Positions 8,950 through 19,589 of a stretch of DNA of 64,000 nt are shown here, piece by piece. Each line of letters opens with the position of its first letter. Position 1 is the first letter of the stretch. This DNA is from Halopseudomonas xinjiangensis (GTDB taxonomy: Bacteria; Pseudomonadota; Gammaproteobacteria; Pseudomonadales; Pseudomonadaceae), in the NCBI RefSeq assembly GCF_900104945.1, contig NZ_LT629736.1:2418001-2482000 (forward strand), in the 5' to 3' direction. The position numbers and the translations under genes were made by a program. Below the pieces are notes generated by a model. The model made no database searches. It saw only the letters and a program-made list of their open reading frames with translations, and had not been told where the DNA came from.

Positions 8950-9738
8950 GTGAACCGGATGAGCCAACTCGATCAGAACGACCCACGTCTCGCCCCGCCG
9001 GTCACGTCGCTGCGCATCATGACGGTCAACGTGCACAAGGGTTTCACCTTCTTCAACCGCAAGTTCATTCTTCCCGAGCTGCGCGAGGCCGTCAGTACGC
9101 ACGGCGCGGATATGGTCTTCCTTCAGGAAGTACACGGCGAGCATCATCATCATGCGCTACGCTATGGCAACTGGCCGACCACGCCGCAATACGAATACCT
9201 GGCCGATACCATGTGGCCGGACTTCGCCTACGGGCGCAACGCGGTGTACCCGCATGGCGACCACGGCAACGCGCTATTGTCCAAATTCCCCATCCTGCGC
9301 TACGAAAATCGTGACATATCGGTGCTCGGCACCGAGGAGCGAGGGCTGCTGCATTCGGTGCTCGACGTACCGGGACACAAGGAGGTCCACGCCATCTGTG
9401 TGCACCTCGGTTTACAGGAATCGCACCGCCGCGAGCAGCTGGAACTTTTATGCAAACTGGTGGACTCATTACCACCGGACGCGCCGGTCATCGTTGCGGG
9501 CGATTTCAACGACTGGCGCAAGCGTGCCGATGTGATTCTCAACGGCTGCGGTCTGCGCGAGGCGTTCGTGTCCGCGCATGGCGCCCCGGCGAAGAGTTTC
9601 CCAGCGCGATGGCCCCTGCTCTGCCTCGACCGAATCTACGTTCGTAATGCGACGACGCGCGGGGCACAGGTGCTTTCGCGCAGACCCTGGTCCCACCTTT
9701 CGGACCATGCGCCACTAGTAGTCGAGGTGTGCCTATGA
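8950..9738 (+). CDS. ybhP: YbhP-like endonuclease/exonuclease/phosphatase family protein
   Basis: A 262-residue EEP-fold protein. Motifs: IMTVNVHKG (~residue 24), FLQEVHGEH (metal-binding Glu), GNALLSKFP, HLGLQ, VAGDFNDWRKR and SDHAPLVVEV (C-terminal Asp-His pair). I favour the GTG at 8950 because AGGAG lies seven bases upstream. An ATG at 8935 would overlap the DUF72 stop but has its Shine-Dalgarno only one base away. In E. coli ybhP sits in an operon with clsB and ybhN, and the same order follows here. A phosphodiesterase or lipid-phosphatase activity is plausible but unproven. Confidence 0.9.
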   Translation: MNRMSQLDQNDPRLAPPVTSLRIMTVNVHKGFTFFNRKFILPELREAVSTHGADMVFLQEVHGEHHHHALRYGNWPTTPQYEYLADTMWPDFAYGRNAVYPHGDHGNALLSKFPILRYENRDISVLGTEERGLLHSVLDVPGHKEVHAICVHLGLQESHRREQLELLCKLVDSLPPDAPVIVAGDFNDWRKRADVILNGCGLREAFVSAHGAPAKSFPARWPLLCLDRIYVRNATTRGAQVLSRRPWSHLSDHAPLVVEVCL

Positions 9739-10967
9739 ACTTCCATTGGCGGGAAGGCAATGAAGTCGAATTGCTCATCAACGGCGAAGGATTCTTCCCC
9801 AGTGTGTTCGAAAGCATTCGTGCTGCCGAGAAGGAAATCCTGCTCGAGACTTTCATCATTTTCGACGACCGGGTCGGTCGAGCACTGAAAGCAGCGTTGC
9901 TCGAAGCCGCCGCGCGCGGTGTACAGATCGACCTCACCGTCGACGGCTACGGCACGGCAGACCTCAGCAGCGAGTTCATCACCGAAATGGCCCAGGCCGG
10001 CATTCGCATGCACATGTTCGATCCCGCGCCTCGGGTGTTGGGCATGCGTACCAACCTGTTCAGGCGGCTGCATCGCAAGATCGTGGTCATCGACGGGGAG
10101 ATTGGCTTCATTGGCGGGATCAACTTCGGCGCCGATCACATGACCGACTATGGCCCGATGGCCAAGCAGGACTATGCGGTGAAAGTACGCGGTCCGATCG
10201 TCGCCGATCTGCATCGCGCGGCGCTGGCTCTGGTCAGCCGCAGCCCGGCGGTCGGCAACGAGCTGCCTGCGGTCAAACCGGTTACCCGGCATGTCGGCTC
10301 GGTACGCATGATGCTGGCCATACGCGACAACGAGGCGCATCCGACCGACATTGAGGAGCACTACCTTCAGGCATTCCGCTCGGCCAACTATCGGCTGGTG
10401 GTGGCGAATGCCTACTTTTTCCCCGGGTATCGAGTGCTGCGCGAGCTACGCAACGCCGCGCGACGGGGAGTCAAGGTAACGCTGATCCTGCAGGGTCAGC
10501 CGGACAAGGCATGGGTCAGTGCATTCTCGCATCTGCTTTACAACTATCTGTTGCGTGACGGGGTGACCATTCGTGAATACTGCGAACGTCCACTACACGG
10601 CAAGGTAGCCCTGGTCGACCGCGAATGGTGCACGGTGGGTTCGAGCAATCTCGATCCGCTGAGCCTGTCGTTGAACCTTGAGGCCAACCTGTTCATTCGC
10701 GACCCGGATCTGAACCAGCAGCTCTATGACCATCTGATGGAGCTTTCCGAAGCCCAGTGTGAAGCCATCACTCAGAAAATTGCGCTCCGAGGGTTCTGGT
10801 GGCGGGCTCCGCTGATATCCCTGAGCTTCCATTTCATCCGCCGCTTCCCGGCTATGGCCGGTATGCTGCCGGCCCACACTCCCAAGCTGCAGCCACTGAC
10901 CACCGAAGAGGTTCTGGAGGAACTGCGGCAGACGGGCGAGATTCCCTGTAGTGATGAGAAAACCTGA
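9735..10967 (+). CDS. clsB: Cardiolipin synthase B
   Basis: A 410-residue phospholipase-D-superfamily enzyme with two HKD motifs: LHRKIVVIDGEIGFIGG (~residues 112-128) and LHGKVALVDREWCTVGSSN (~288-306). ClsB condenses phosphatidyl groups to make cardiolipin (or related PG) at the inner membrane. The ATG at 9735 overlaps the ybhP stop (ATGA); a GTG two codons upstream is less likely. The ybhN gene starts in its stop codon. The ybhP-clsB-ybhN order matches the E. coli operon, here joined to stress genes. Confidence 0.95.
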   Translation: MNFHWREGNEVELLINGEGFFPSVFESIRAAEKEILLETFIIFDDRVGRALKAALLEAAARGVQIDLTVDGYGTADLSSEFITEMAQAGIRMHMFDPAPRVLGMRTNLFRRLHRKIVVIDGEIGFIGGINFGADHMTDYGPMAKQDYAVKVRGPIVADLHRAALALVSRSPAVGNELPAVKPVTRHVGSVRMMLAIRDNEAHPTDIEEHYLQAFRSANYRLVVANAYFFPGYRVLRELRNAARRGVKVTLILQGQPDKAWVSAFSHLLYNYLLRDGVTIREYCERPLHGKVALVDREWCTVGSSNLDPLSLSLNLEANLFIRDPDLNQQLYDHLMELSEAQCEAITQKIALRGFWWRAPLISLSFHFIRRFPAMAGMLPAHTPKLQPLTTEEVLEELRQTGEIPCSDEKT

Positions 10968-11959
10968 TGAAAAAACCGGGCGCCGATACGCGCAAACGCT
11001 GGATCCGTCGGCTCAAGCCGGTCATATCAATCCTGTTCTTCGTTGGCGTTCCCGCCCTGCTGGTATACATGCTTCGCGATGTGGACTGGCAGGAGGTATG
11101 GCAGTCACTGCGCAGTTACGATCCATGGATTCTCGCTGCCGGAGTAGGCATCGCAGCGGTCAGCTACACCATGTTCGCCTGCTACGATCTGCTAGGACGT
11201 TATTACACCGGTCATAAACTGAGCGTGCCGAAAACGCTCGGCGTGGCCTTCGTCTGCTACGCCTTCAACCTGAACCTGGGCGCCTGGGTCGGCGGCATGG
11301 CACTGCGTTATCGCCTGTATACGCGCATGGGACTGGATACCATGACCGTTACACGCATCTTTTCCATCGCTTTGCTCGCAAACTGGGTCGGCTATATGTT
11401 CCTGGCGGGCATGGTGTTTTCGCTACGCCTGGTCGATCTTCCCGAGAACTGGGCCATTGGCGCGACCGCGTTGCAGCTGATCGGCTTTGCGCTGATCGCC
11501 GTCAGCATGGGCTACCTGGCAGCGTGCAAGTTTTCAAAGAAAAGAAGCTGGACGGTGCGCGGGAATGAGATCGTGCTGCCTTCGCTACGCTTTGCCTTCA
11601 TACAGGTGGTCAACGGCGCGGTGAACTGGTCCCTGATGGCCGCCCTGATCTATCTGCTGCTGCCCGAGGAAGCCTTCTATCCCTCGGTTCTGGCGATTCT
11701 GCTGGTGAGCAGCATCGCGGGCGTCATCACCCATATTCCCGGCGGGCTGGGTGTTCTGGAAGCGGTGTTCGTGTCCATGCTGCAGCACAAGATCCCCACT
11801 GGGGCATTGCTGGCTGCTCTGATAGGCTATCGGGCGATCTATTTCCTGCTACCGCTATCGATCGCCACGATCGCGTATTTCGTGATGGAAAGAGTGGCCC
11901 GCAACCAGCATGACGATGTCACGCCGGATGAACAGGCCAGGCGGTCAGAAACCGCCTGA
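10967..11959 (+). CDS. ybhN: YbhN/UPF0104 family membrane protein (LPG-synthase TM domain)
   Basis: A 330-residue integral membrane protein with about eight hydrophobic segments, starting near [18 protein letters not shown]. It belongs to the UPF0104/lysylphosphatidylglycerol-synthase transmembrane family; typical segments are [19 protein letters not shown] and [19 protein letters not shown]. It lacks the soluble aminoacyltransferase domain of MprF, so it is a transporter/flippase-like half. The ATG overlaps the clsB stop by one base. Its 3' end overlaps the convergent glgB 3' end by 15 bases. A role in lipid handling next to ClsB is inferred from context. Confidence 0.88.
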   Translation: MKKPGADTRKRWIRRLKPVISILFFVGVPALLVYMLRDVDWQEVWQSLRSYDPWILAAGVGIAAVSYTMFACYDLLGRYYTGHKLSVPKTLGVAFVCYAFNLNLGAWVGGMALRYRLYTRMGLDTMTVTRIFSIALLANWVGYMFLAGMVFSLRLVDLPENWAIGATALQLIGFALIAVSMGYLAACKFSKKRSWTVRGNEIVLPSLRFAFIQVVNGAVNWSLMAALIYLLLPEEAFYPSVLAILLVSSIAGVITHIPGGLGVLEAVFVSMLQHKIPTGALLAALIGYRAIYFLLPLSIATIAYFVMERVARNQHDDVTPDEQARRSETA

Positions 11960-14164
11960 TTCGGGCCGTAGGATGAGAGTCCCCAGCGGCGGCAGGTCCA
12001 GCGACAGCGACTGGGCCTCGCCGTGGCTGACGATTTCTTCGGTGCGCACCTCGGACTGCGTGCCCGCATTCGAACCGGCATAGTGTTCCGCATCGCTGTT
12101 GAGCAACAGCGACCAGACCCCACCCATGGGTACGCCCACGCGATAACCGTTACGCGGCATCGGGGTGAAGTTGTGTATCACCAGCACCGGCACGCCATGT
12201 TCCCCTGAACGCAGCCAGGCGAAGACACTGTTCGCTGCGTCGTCACCGATCAGCCACTGAAAGCCCTCGGGGCGCCCGTCCCACTCGTGCAATGCAGGCT
12301 CGTTGCGATAGAGGTTATTCAGGTCCTTGACCAGCGTCTGCACGCCTTGATGCTCGCTGTAACGCAGCAGATACCAGTCCAGTTCCGCATCGTGGTTCCA
12401 CTCGCGCCACGCCCCGATCTCACAGCCCATGAACAGCAGCTTCTTGCCTGGATGGGTCCACATGAAGCTCAGGTAAGCGCGCAGGTTGGCAAACTTCTGC
12501 CAGCGGTCCCCAGGCATCTTGTCCAGCAGCGACCGCTTGCCATGCACCACCTCGTCATGCGAGATGGGCAGCACGAACTGCTCGGAGAAAGCGTAATCCA
12601 GGCCGAAGGTGACCAGATTGTGGTGGTAGCGTCGATTGATCGAATCTTCGCTGATGTATTTGAGGCTGTCGTGCATCCAGCCCATGTTCCACTTGTAAGC
12701 GAAGCCCAGGCCACCTTCACGGGTTGGCTGGCTTACGCCCGGCCAGGCAGTCGATTCTTCAGCAATCACCAGAGCGCCAGGCGCCTCGGTTGCCACCACG
12801 TCGTTCAGGTGGCGCAGGAAGTCGATCGCTTCGAGGTTCTCGCGTCCGCCGTAGCGGTTGGGGATCCACTCGTCATGCTTGCGTGAATAATCCCGGTAGA
12901 GCATCGAGGCCACCGCATCCACCCGCAGACCATCGACGTGGAAATGCCGCAACCAATGCAGGCCCGACGCGAGCATGTAGCCGTGTACTTCGGTCCGCCC
13001 CAGATTGTAGATGTAGGTATCCCAGTCCTGGTGGAAGCCTTCGAACGGGTGCTCGTACTCGAACAAGGCCGTGCCATCAAAGCGTGCCAGGCCGTGCTCG
13101 TCCGTCGGGAAGTGTGCAGGAACCCAATCGAGGATCACGCCGATCTCGGCGCGGTGACAGGCGTCGATGAAGGCGGCAAAATCGTGCGGGCTTCCGTAGC
13201 GTGCGCTGGGCGCGAACTGCGACAGCAACTGATAACCCCAAGAGCCGCCGAACGGGTGCTCCATGATCGGCATCAGCTCGATGTGGGTAAAACCCAGATC
13301 CTTGATGTACGGGATCAGGCGCTCGCCCAGCTCGTGCCAGCTCAGGGTTCGGCCATCAGCGCCGCCCTCCTTCTGCCACGAGCCGACATGCAGTTCGTAG
13401 ATCGACATCGGCGCCGTATGCGCATGGCGCTGTTGCCGCTGTTCCATCCACTCGTGATCGGACCAGCTGTAGTTCAGCGGATCCGCAACGACCGAGCTGG
13501 TGTCTGGCGGAGCCTGGGTACGCAGCGCGAACGGGTCGGCTTTCAGCGGCAATATGCCATGCTGGCCGAGAATCTCGTATTTGTAGATCTCGCCGGGCTG
13601 AAGCCTGGGGATGAACAGCTCCCAGACGCCTGTCGGATGCCGCAACCGCATGGGATGGCGACGCCCGTCCCAGCTGTTGAAGTTGCCGACTACCGAAACG
13701 CGCCGGGCATTGGGCGCCCAGACGGCAAAACGGACCCCGGGGACGCCATCGATGGTCATCAGCTGCGCGCCGAGGCATTGACCGAGCTCCCGATGATTGC
13801 CTTCGGCGAACAGATACAAATCCATTTCGCCCAGCAGCATACCGAAGCTGTAGGGGTCCTCGGTTTCCTGGATACCGCCGGCCCAGCGAATGCGAAAGCG
13901 ATACTTCTGCTTTACCGGCAGTCTCGCCACGAACAGGCCGGGCACCTGCGGCTGGTCCATTTCGCCCAGGCTTTCGCCGGTCTCCGCGCTCAGCAGTTCA
14001 ACCCGTATTGCGTTCGGCTGATAGGTGCGAATGATCAGCCCTTCACCATCTTCGTGCGGCCCGAGAATGGAAAACGGATTGGTATGCTCGGCCCGAACCA
14101 GAGCTTGAGCATCCACTGCAGCAATCTGCAGTCCGTTGTGTTCGATAGTCTGGCCAGCTGTCAT
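11945..14164 (-). CDS. glgB: 1,4-alpha-glucan branching enzyme
   Basis: A 739-residue GH13 enzyme, close to the usual ~730. The N-terminal CBM48-like domain holds [20 protein letters not shown]. Catalytic regions are [39 protein letters not shown] (nucleophile), [15 protein letters not shown] (acid/base) and [20 protein letters not shown]. It introduces alpha-1,6 branches into the glucan made by GlgE. The start overlaps the treS stop (ATGA on the minus strand), so it is the last gene of glgE-treS-glgB. The final 15 bases overlap ybhN, and no terminator is visible between the convergent genes. Confidence 0.97.
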   Translation of the reverse strand: MTAGQTIEHNGLQIAAVDAQALVRAEHTNPFSILGPHEDGEGLIIRTYQPNAIRVELLSAETGESLGEMDQPQVPGLFVARLPVKQKYRFRIRWAGGIQETEDPYSFGMLLGEMDLYLFAEGNHRELGQCLGAQLMTIDGVPGVRFAVWAPNARRVSVVGNFNSWDGRRHPMRLRHPTGVWELFIPRLQPGEIYKYEILGQHGILPLKADPFALRTQAPPDTSSVVADPLNYSWSDHEWMEQRQQRHAHTAPMSIYELHVGSWQKEGGADGRTLSWHELGERLIPYIKDLGFTHIELMPIMEHPFGGSWGYQLLSQFAPSARYGSPHDFAAFIDACHRAEIGVILDWVPAHFPTDEHGLARFDGTALFEYEHPFEGFHQDWDTYIYNLGRTEVHGYMLASGLHWLRHFHVDGLRVDAVASMLYRDYSRKHDEWIPNRYGGRENLEAIDFLRHLNDVVATEAPGALVIAEESTAWPGVSQPTREGGLGFAYKWNMGWMHDSLKYISEDSINRRYHHNLVTFGLDYAFSEQFVLPISHDEVVHGKRSLLDKMPGDRWQKFANLRAYLSFMWTHPGKKLLFMGCEIGAWREWNHDAELDWYLLRYSEHQGVQTLVKDLNNLYRNEPALHEWDGRPEGFQWLIGDDAANSVFAWLRSGEHGVPVLVIHNFTPMPRNGYRVGVPMGGVWSLLLNSDAEHYAGSNAGTQSEVRTEEIVSHGEAQSLSLDLPPLGTLILRPESGGF

Positions 14165-17100
14165 TGTAACGTCCCCTCAAGCAGTTGCTCGGCAAGCTCG
14201 GCCAACCCGCGCAGCGGAACGCTGAGCCAGGTCGGGCGATGCTCGGCTTCGTAGAGTATCTCGTAAGCCGCTTTTTCCAGGCTGAACAGCAACAAGGCTG
14301 CCTGCTCGCCCTCTTCGGACTGCCACTGGTGTGGCACATCCGCCGCGGCCTTCGCGTAAGCATCCAGGAATGCGCGCGTTGCGCCTTCACGGTAGGCACT
14401 CACGGTCTGCATACGAATAGTGTCGGCCTCGGGTGTGGTGTCCGTGCTTTGCGCATCGCGCAGGCCCATGGCGACAGCGTAGTCGAAAGAGCGCAGCACC
14501 CCGGTGACATCCTTGTACGGGCTGTGCAGCGCCCTGCGCTCATCCAGCGGCCGAGACGGCTCGCCTTCGAAGTCGATGAGATACGCATCGCCCTGTACGA
14601 CCAGTACCTGACCCAGGTGCAGGTCGCCATGGACACGGATGCGCAACCCGCCGACTACCCGCTGGGCGAGGCCATCGAGCGCCTTGAGCAGCGGCTTGCG
14701 ACGCTTGAGCAGAACCTTGGCCAGCTCGGCCGTTTCTTCGTCGAAGGCCTTGGTCGGCTGCTCCAGCGCATCGAGTGCCTGCTCCACCTGACCGCGAATG
14801 CTTTCACTCCAGGCTGTCGCTTGAGCAGCGTCGGTAACCTGCGGAGCGAAGTCCGGATTATCCGAATCGCTGGCGAGCACCGCGTGCATTTCACCGAGCC
14901 GCATCCCGAGCTGCGTCGAGAAGTCCTCAAGTTCGGACAAGGCGGTGAACTGGTTCTCCAGCTGCGACATGCCGCCCGCCAACTGGTCGCGGATGGCGCG
15001 CTCGAGCGTCGACTGGGTCCATTGCCAGGCATCGCCCTGGTTGTTGACGAAGCGCTGCAACACCATGAGAGCGTGCGGCTCGCCGCTGTCGTCCACCCGG
15101 GTCATCTGGCCCAGCATTTGTGCACAATAGGCGAAACCATGCTCGGTGAGGAAGCTGCTCATCTCCAGCTCCGGATGAACCCCCGGGCGAACATGGCGGA
15201 TCAGCTTGAGCACCGTACTGCCGCCGACGACCACCGAGCTGTTCGACTGCTCGGCCGACAGATAGGTGATCTCCGGCTCATCGCCCAGCTCGATCTCTTT
15301 CAGACCCGGGAACGACCGGAACTGCAGCGTGCCCGCCGGGCCCGCCAGATCCTTGCCGCCCTGCATGTGGGTCACCACATTGCGCACGAAGCTCTCTACC
15401 GCAAACGCGTCGGTGAGGAAGCCTACACGCGGGCCGCGGCGAATGCGGGCCATGGCCAGTTGCTCGGACAGCACGCTGGCGTTGTCCTCCTCTACCAGGC
15501 CGAAGGGCAACTGATAGAGGGCTTTTCCGGAAGCGGTCTCGACTTCGATTTCTGACAACAGGCATTGATGCGTCTTGTCATCGAACGGAACCCCGTACAC
15601 CACGCGCGCCTTCGCCTGCTCGTGCCCACCGAACCAGCGGCGCTTGGGTAGCCAGGTCGCCAGCGTCTCGCGCTCGAGCACCTTGCTGCATTCGCCCTCG
15701 AGAACCTCGTTGAGACGCCGCTTGATGACCAGCGTGGCCATCTCGGGCATCCGCTGGGGCGGCTCGAGGTGCCAGCTGGGCATGCGCTCTTCTTCGGCCA
15801 GATAGAACCAGTAGAAGCCGTAGGGAGGCAGCGTCAGCAGGTAGCTCAAGGAACCGATAGGCGGGAAGGCGCTACCGCCGACCATCTCTACCGGCACCTT
15901 GCCGACATAGTTGGACATGTCGAGCTCCACCGCCTGCGCGGCGCGCGAGACGTTGGCGACGCAGAGGATGCTGTCGGTACGACCTTCTTCGTCGGTGAAC
16001 TCGCGAACATACGCAAGGATTCGGCGGTTGGCCGGGGCCAGCATCTTCAAGGTACCGCGACCGAACGCCTTGAACTGCTTGCGCACGGTCAGCATCCGAC
16101 GGGTCCAGTTGAGCAGCGAATGCGGATCCTTCTCGGCGGCCTCGACGTTGATCGTCTGATAACCGTAGAGGGGATCCTGAATTGGCGGCAATACCAGGCT
16201 GGCCGGATCGGCGCGGGAAAACCCGCCGTTACGATCCTGCGACCACTGCATGGGCGTGCGCACGCCATCGCGGTCACCGAGGAAGATGTTGTCGCCCATG
16301 CCCAGCTCGTCGCCGTAATACAGCGTCGGCGTGCCCGGCATCGACAGCAGCAGGCTGTTGAGCAGCTCGATGCGGCGACGGTCGCGCTCGACCAGCGGCG
16401 CCAGGCGACGACGGATACCAAGGTTGATCCGCGCGCGGCGGTCCGAGGCGTAGTAATTCCAGAGATAATCCCGCTCCTTGTCGGTCACCATCTCCAGCGT
16501 CAGCTCGTCATGGTTGCGCAGGAAGATCGCCCACTGGCAGTTCGACGGAATGTCCGGCGTCTGGCGCAGGATATCGGTAATCGGGAAACGATCTTCCTGA
16601 GCGATAGCCATGTACATGCGCGGCATCAGCGGGAAGTGAAACGCCATGTGACATTCGTTACCCAGCCCGTTCTCATCCCCGCCGAAATACAACTGGGTGT
16701 CTTCAGGCCACTGGTTGGCTTCGGCCAATAGCATGCGGTCCGGGTAGACACGGTCGAGTTCGGCGCGGATCGCCTTGAGCACGTCGTGGGTTTCCGGCAG
16801 ATTCTCGTTGTTGGTGCCTTCACGCTCGATCAGATAGGGGATAGCGTCCAGGCGCAGGCCGTCGATACCCAGGTCCAGCCAGAAGCGCATGACCGAAAGC
16901 ACTTCCTTCATCACCTGCGGATTATCGAAGTTCAGATCCGGCTGGTGCGAATAGAAGCGGTGCCAGTAGTACTGGCCGGCCACGGGGTCCCAGGTCCAGT
17001 TGGATTTCTCGGTATCCAGGAAGATGATTCGCGTGCCGCTGTACGCCTCGTCGCTATCGGACCAGACATAATAGTTGCGCGCAGCCGAGCCCGGCTTGGC

Positions 17101-17487
17101 GCGCCGGGCTCGCTGGAACCAGGGATGCTGGTCTGACGTGTGGTTGATGACCAGCTCGCAGATCACCCGCAGCCCGCGCTTGTGCGCCTCGGCGATGAAG
17201 CGCTTGGCGTCGGCCATTTTGCCGTAGTCCGAATGCACATTGCGGTAATCGGCGATATCGTAGCCATCATCGCGACGTGGCGATGGGAAGAAGGGCAGCA
17301 ACCAGATGGTGTTCACACCAAGCCCGGCGATGTAGTCGAGCTTCTGAATGAGGCCGGCAAAGTCGCCGATGCCGTCATTGTTCGAGTCAAAGAACGATTT
17401 CACGTGCACCTGATAAATGACCGCATCCTTGTACCAAAGAGGGTCATCGATGAACGCCTTGCTCCTGGTTTTATTTGTCTTCGCCAT
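14161..17487 (-). CDS. treS: Trehalose synthase/maltokinase fusion
   Basis: A 1108-residue bifunctional protein. Residues 1-~560 are the GH13 TreS domain, which interconverts trehalose and maltose: [34 protein letters not shown] (nucleophile), [13 protein letters not shown] (acid/base) and [13 protein letters not shown]. Residues ~600-1100 are a maltokinase (Pep2/Mak) domain with the phosphotransferase-like motifs [12 protein letters not shown] and [15 protein letters not shown]. Together they convert trehalose to maltose-1-phosphate, the donor for GlgE. Fusion of the two domains is common in Pseudomonas. It sits 30 bases after glgE and overlaps glgB by four. Confidence 0.97.
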   Translation of the reverse strand: MAKTNKTRSKAFIDDPLWYKDAVIYQVHVKSFFDSNNDGIGDFAGLIQKLDYIAGLGVNTIWLLPFFPSPRRDDGYDIADYRNVHSDYGKMADAKRFIAEAHKRGLRVICELVINHTSDQHPWFQRARRAKPGSAARNYYVWSDSDEAYSGTRIIFLDTEKSNWTWDPVAGQYYWHRFYSHQPDLNFDNPQVMKEVLSVMRFWLDLGIDGLRLDAIPYLIEREGTNNENLPETHDVLKAIRAELDRVYPDRMLLAEANQWPEDTQLYFGGDENGLGNECHMAFHFPLMPRMYMAIAQEDRFPITDILRQTPDIPSNCQWAIFLRNHDELTLEMVTDKERDYLWNYYASDRRARINLGIRRRLAPLVERDRRRIELLNSLLLSMPGTPTLYYGDELGMGDNIFLGDRDGVRTPMQWSQDRNGGFSRADPASLVLPPIQDPLYGYQTINVEAAEKDPHSLLNWTRRMLTVRKQFKAFGRGTLKMLAPANRRILAYVREFTDEEGRTDSILCVANVSRAAQAVELDMSNYVGKVPVEMVGGSAFPPIGSLSYLLTLPPYGFYWFYLAEEERMPSWHLEPPQRMPEMATLVIKRRLNEVLEGECSKVLERETLATWLPKRRWFGGHEQAKARVVYGVPFDDKTHQCLLSEIEVETASGKALYQLPFGLVEEDNASVLSEQLAMARIRRGPRVGFLTDAFAVESFVRNVVTHMQGGKDLAGPAGTLQFRSFPGLKEIELGDEPEITYLSAEQSNSSVVVGGSTVLKLIRHVRPGVHPELEMSSFLTEHGFAYCAQMLGQMTRVDDSGEPHALMVLQRFVNNQGDAWQWTQSTLERAIRDQLAGGMSQLENQFTALSELEDFSTQLGMRLGEMHAVLASDSDNPDFAPQVTDAAQATAWSESIRGQVEQALDALEQPTKAFDEETAELAKVLLKRRKPLLKALDGLAQRVVGGLRIRVHGDLHLGQVLVVQGDAYLIDFEGEPSRPLDERRALHSPYKDVTGVLRSFDYAVAMGLRDAQSTDTTPEADTIRMQTVSAYREGATRAFLDAYAKAAADVPHQWQSEEGEQAALLLFSLEKAAYEILYEAEHRPTWLSVPLRGLAELAEQLLEGTLQ

Positions 17488-17517
17488 GTTGGGGTGCCTC
17501 GGCCGCTTGCTGCGGCG

Positions 17518-19524
17518 TTACTGAGTTTGAATGCGCCAGATACCGAACGGAAGATTCCAGGGTTCGATGCGCATCCATTGAGTCTTGCCGTGCCAGGTCC
17601 AGGTGTGCCCGGTCATCAGATCCTCGCCTTGCGTGGTGGCATCGTCGGGCAGACCGAGCTCCCACAGCGGCAGGTCAAAATGGGCTTCTTGCGCGTTCCA
17701 CGGGTCCATGCTGATAGCCACCAGGATGAAGTTTTTCAGGTCCGCGGTACGCTTGCCGAAATAGAAGATGTTGTCGTTCCAGGCTGTGTACGCCTTGAAC
17801 CCAAGATGCGTCTGCAGCGCCGGGTTCTGCCGGCGGATGCGATTGAGCTGGGTGATCTCGGCGACGATATTGCCCGGCGCGTAATAATCCCGGGGACGAA
17901 TCTCGTATTTCTCCGAGTCCAGGTATTCCTCCTTGCCTGGCACCGGCGCCGCCTCGCAGATTTCGAACCCCGAGTACATCCCCCAGGACCCTGCGCCCAT
18001 CGTTGCCAGCGCAGCACGAATCAGAAAACCTGCCCGACCGGAGTGCTGCAGGAAGTACGGGTTGATGTCCGGCGTATTGACGAAGAAGTTCGGCCGGTAG
18101 CAGTTGCGCCAGGGCTCTTCGTTGAGCTGGGTATAGAACTCCGACAACTCGTGCTTGGTGTTACGCCAGGTGAAATAGGTATAGCTCTGACTGAAGCCGA
18201 TCTTGCCCAGACGCGCCATCATCGGCGGCCGCGTGAAGGCTTCAGAGAGGAAGATCACCTCTGGATTTTTCTGACGGATGTCGGCTATCAGCCATTCCCA
18301 GAACGGCATCGGCTTGGTGTGCGGGTTGTCCACGCGGAATAGCGTCACGCCCAGCTCGACCCAGCCACGCACCACATCGCGCAGGGCGATCCACAGACCA
18401 GGCACGGCGTCGTCGGCATAGAAATCGACGTTGACGATATCCTCGTACTTCTTCGGCGGATTTTCCGCGTGACGGATGCTTCCGTCCGGCCGCCAGCTGA
18501 ACCAGCCCGGATGCTCCTGCAACCAGGGATGGTCCGGGGAGCACTGCACGGCGAAGTCCAGCGCGATCTCCAGCTTGTGCATGCGCGCGGCCGACACCAG
18601 CTCGCGGAAGTCGTCGAAGCTGCCGAGCTGCGGATGAATCGCCTCGTGCCCGCCTTCGTGGCTGCCGATCGCGTAAGGGCTGCCCGGATCGCCTTCGTGT
18701 GCAGTCAGTGAGTTGTTCGGCCCCTTGCGGTGTGTGCGACCGATAGGATGAATCGGCGGGAAATACAGCACGTCGAAGCCCATGGCAGCGATGTCCGGTA
18801 GCCGGTCCATCACGTCGCGAAAGGTCCCATGTCGTTCAGGGTCGTCGGTCACCGACCGCGGGAAGAGCTCGTACCAGCTGGCGAATTCAGCCTGCACTCG
18901 CTCGACATCCAGCGGATAGAGATCGCTGCGCACCACATGCGGATGCCCCTCGCCTGCGCGGACGATCCGGCGCAGTTCGAGATCAAGGAGTGCATAGACG
19001 CGGTCGTCCAGGCTGCCACCCGCGGACACTCGCTGCAGAACATCCTCGATCTTGCCGCGGTTGTCCGGCGATGCGTTTTCCAGCGCCTCACGCAGCAGTG
19101 CTTCGCCCTCCTTGATCTCCAGCTCTACCGGCACACCGGCGGCAAACTTTTTCTCGAGTTCGTCGCAATAGGTAGCAAACACATCGACCCACGCCTCGAT
19201 GGCGAACACCAGACGTCCGGCTTCGCCGGGGACGAATTCGGCGTGCCAACGGTCGTGACCGAGACTTTCCAACGGCTCGGCTTGCCAGTCCTCGGCCTCG
19301 ACGGAACGCCAGAGCAGGTTACCGGCGAGCTTGTCGTGGCCATCGGAAAACACAATGGCGTCGACCTTCACGGCTCGCCCCACTGTCGCTTTCGCAGCGA
19401 AGCGGCCGTTTTCGACGACCGGCGATACCGACTCGATAGCCAGACGCGGCAGGCGTACCGCCTCCTCGACTGACAAGCCTTCGGATGTGGCATGAAATGA
19501 AACAGCTCGGGTTGGCTCGGACAT
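17518..19524 (-). CDS. glgE: Alpha-1,4-glucan:maltose-1-phosphate maltosyltransferase
   Basis: A 668-residue GH13_3 enzyme that adds maltosyl units from maltose-1-phosphate to growing alpha-1,4-glucan. Diagnostic regions: FPPIHPIGRTHRKGPNN (~residue 250), the nucleophile region LFRVDNPHTKPMPFWEW (DNPHTKP is characteristic of GlgE) and the acid/base region IFLSEAFTRPPMMARLGK. The N-terminal ~200 residues form the beta-sandwich plus helical insertion used in dimer formation. It is the first gene of glgE-treS-glgB; the ATG at 19524 has AAGG just upstream. No glgC appears in the window, which fits a trehalose-fed route to glucan. Confidence 0.97.
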   Translation of the reverse strand: MSEPTRAVSFHATSEGLSVEEAVRLPRLAIESVSPVVENGRFAAKATVGRAVKVDAIVFSDGHDKLAGNLLWRSVEAEDWQAEPLESLGHDRWHAEFVPGEAGRLVFAIEAWVDVFATYCDELEKKFAAGVPVELEIKEGEALLREALENASPDNRGKIEDVLQRVSAGGSLDDRVYALLDLELRRIVRAGEGHPHVVRSDLYPLDVERVQAEFASWYELFPRSVTDDPERHGTFRDVMDRLPDIAAMGFDVLYFPPIHPIGRTHRKGPNNSLTAHEGDPGSPYAIGSHEGGHEAIHPQLGSFDDFRELVSAARMHKLEIALDFAVQCSPDHPWLQEHPGWFSWRPDGSIRHAENPPKKYEDIVNVDFYADDAVPGLWIALRDVVRGWVELGVTLFRVDNPHTKPMPFWEWLIADIRQKNPEVIFLSEAFTRPPMMARLGKIGFSQSYTYFTWRNTKHELSEFYTQLNEEPWRNCYRPNFFVNTPDINPYFLQHSGRAGFLIRAALATMGAGSWGMYSGFEICEAAPVPGKEEYLDSEKYEIRPRDYYAPGNIVAEITQLNRIRRQNPALQTHLGFKAYTAWNDNIFYFGKRTADLKNFILVAISMDPWNAQEAHFDLPLWELGLPDDATTQGEDLMTGHTWTWHGKTQWMRIEPWNLPFGIWRIQTQ

Positions 19525-19589
19525 GGCCTTCAGTTCCTCGGAAACGTTGCATTGCTGAAGCGAAGGCCGGCGCGAGGCCGGCGCGATGC

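Noticed and set aside
12938-14254. Long plus-strand open frame (438 codons) opposite glgB
   Set aside because: Shadow of glgB on the other strand; no recognisable domain and no ribosome site.
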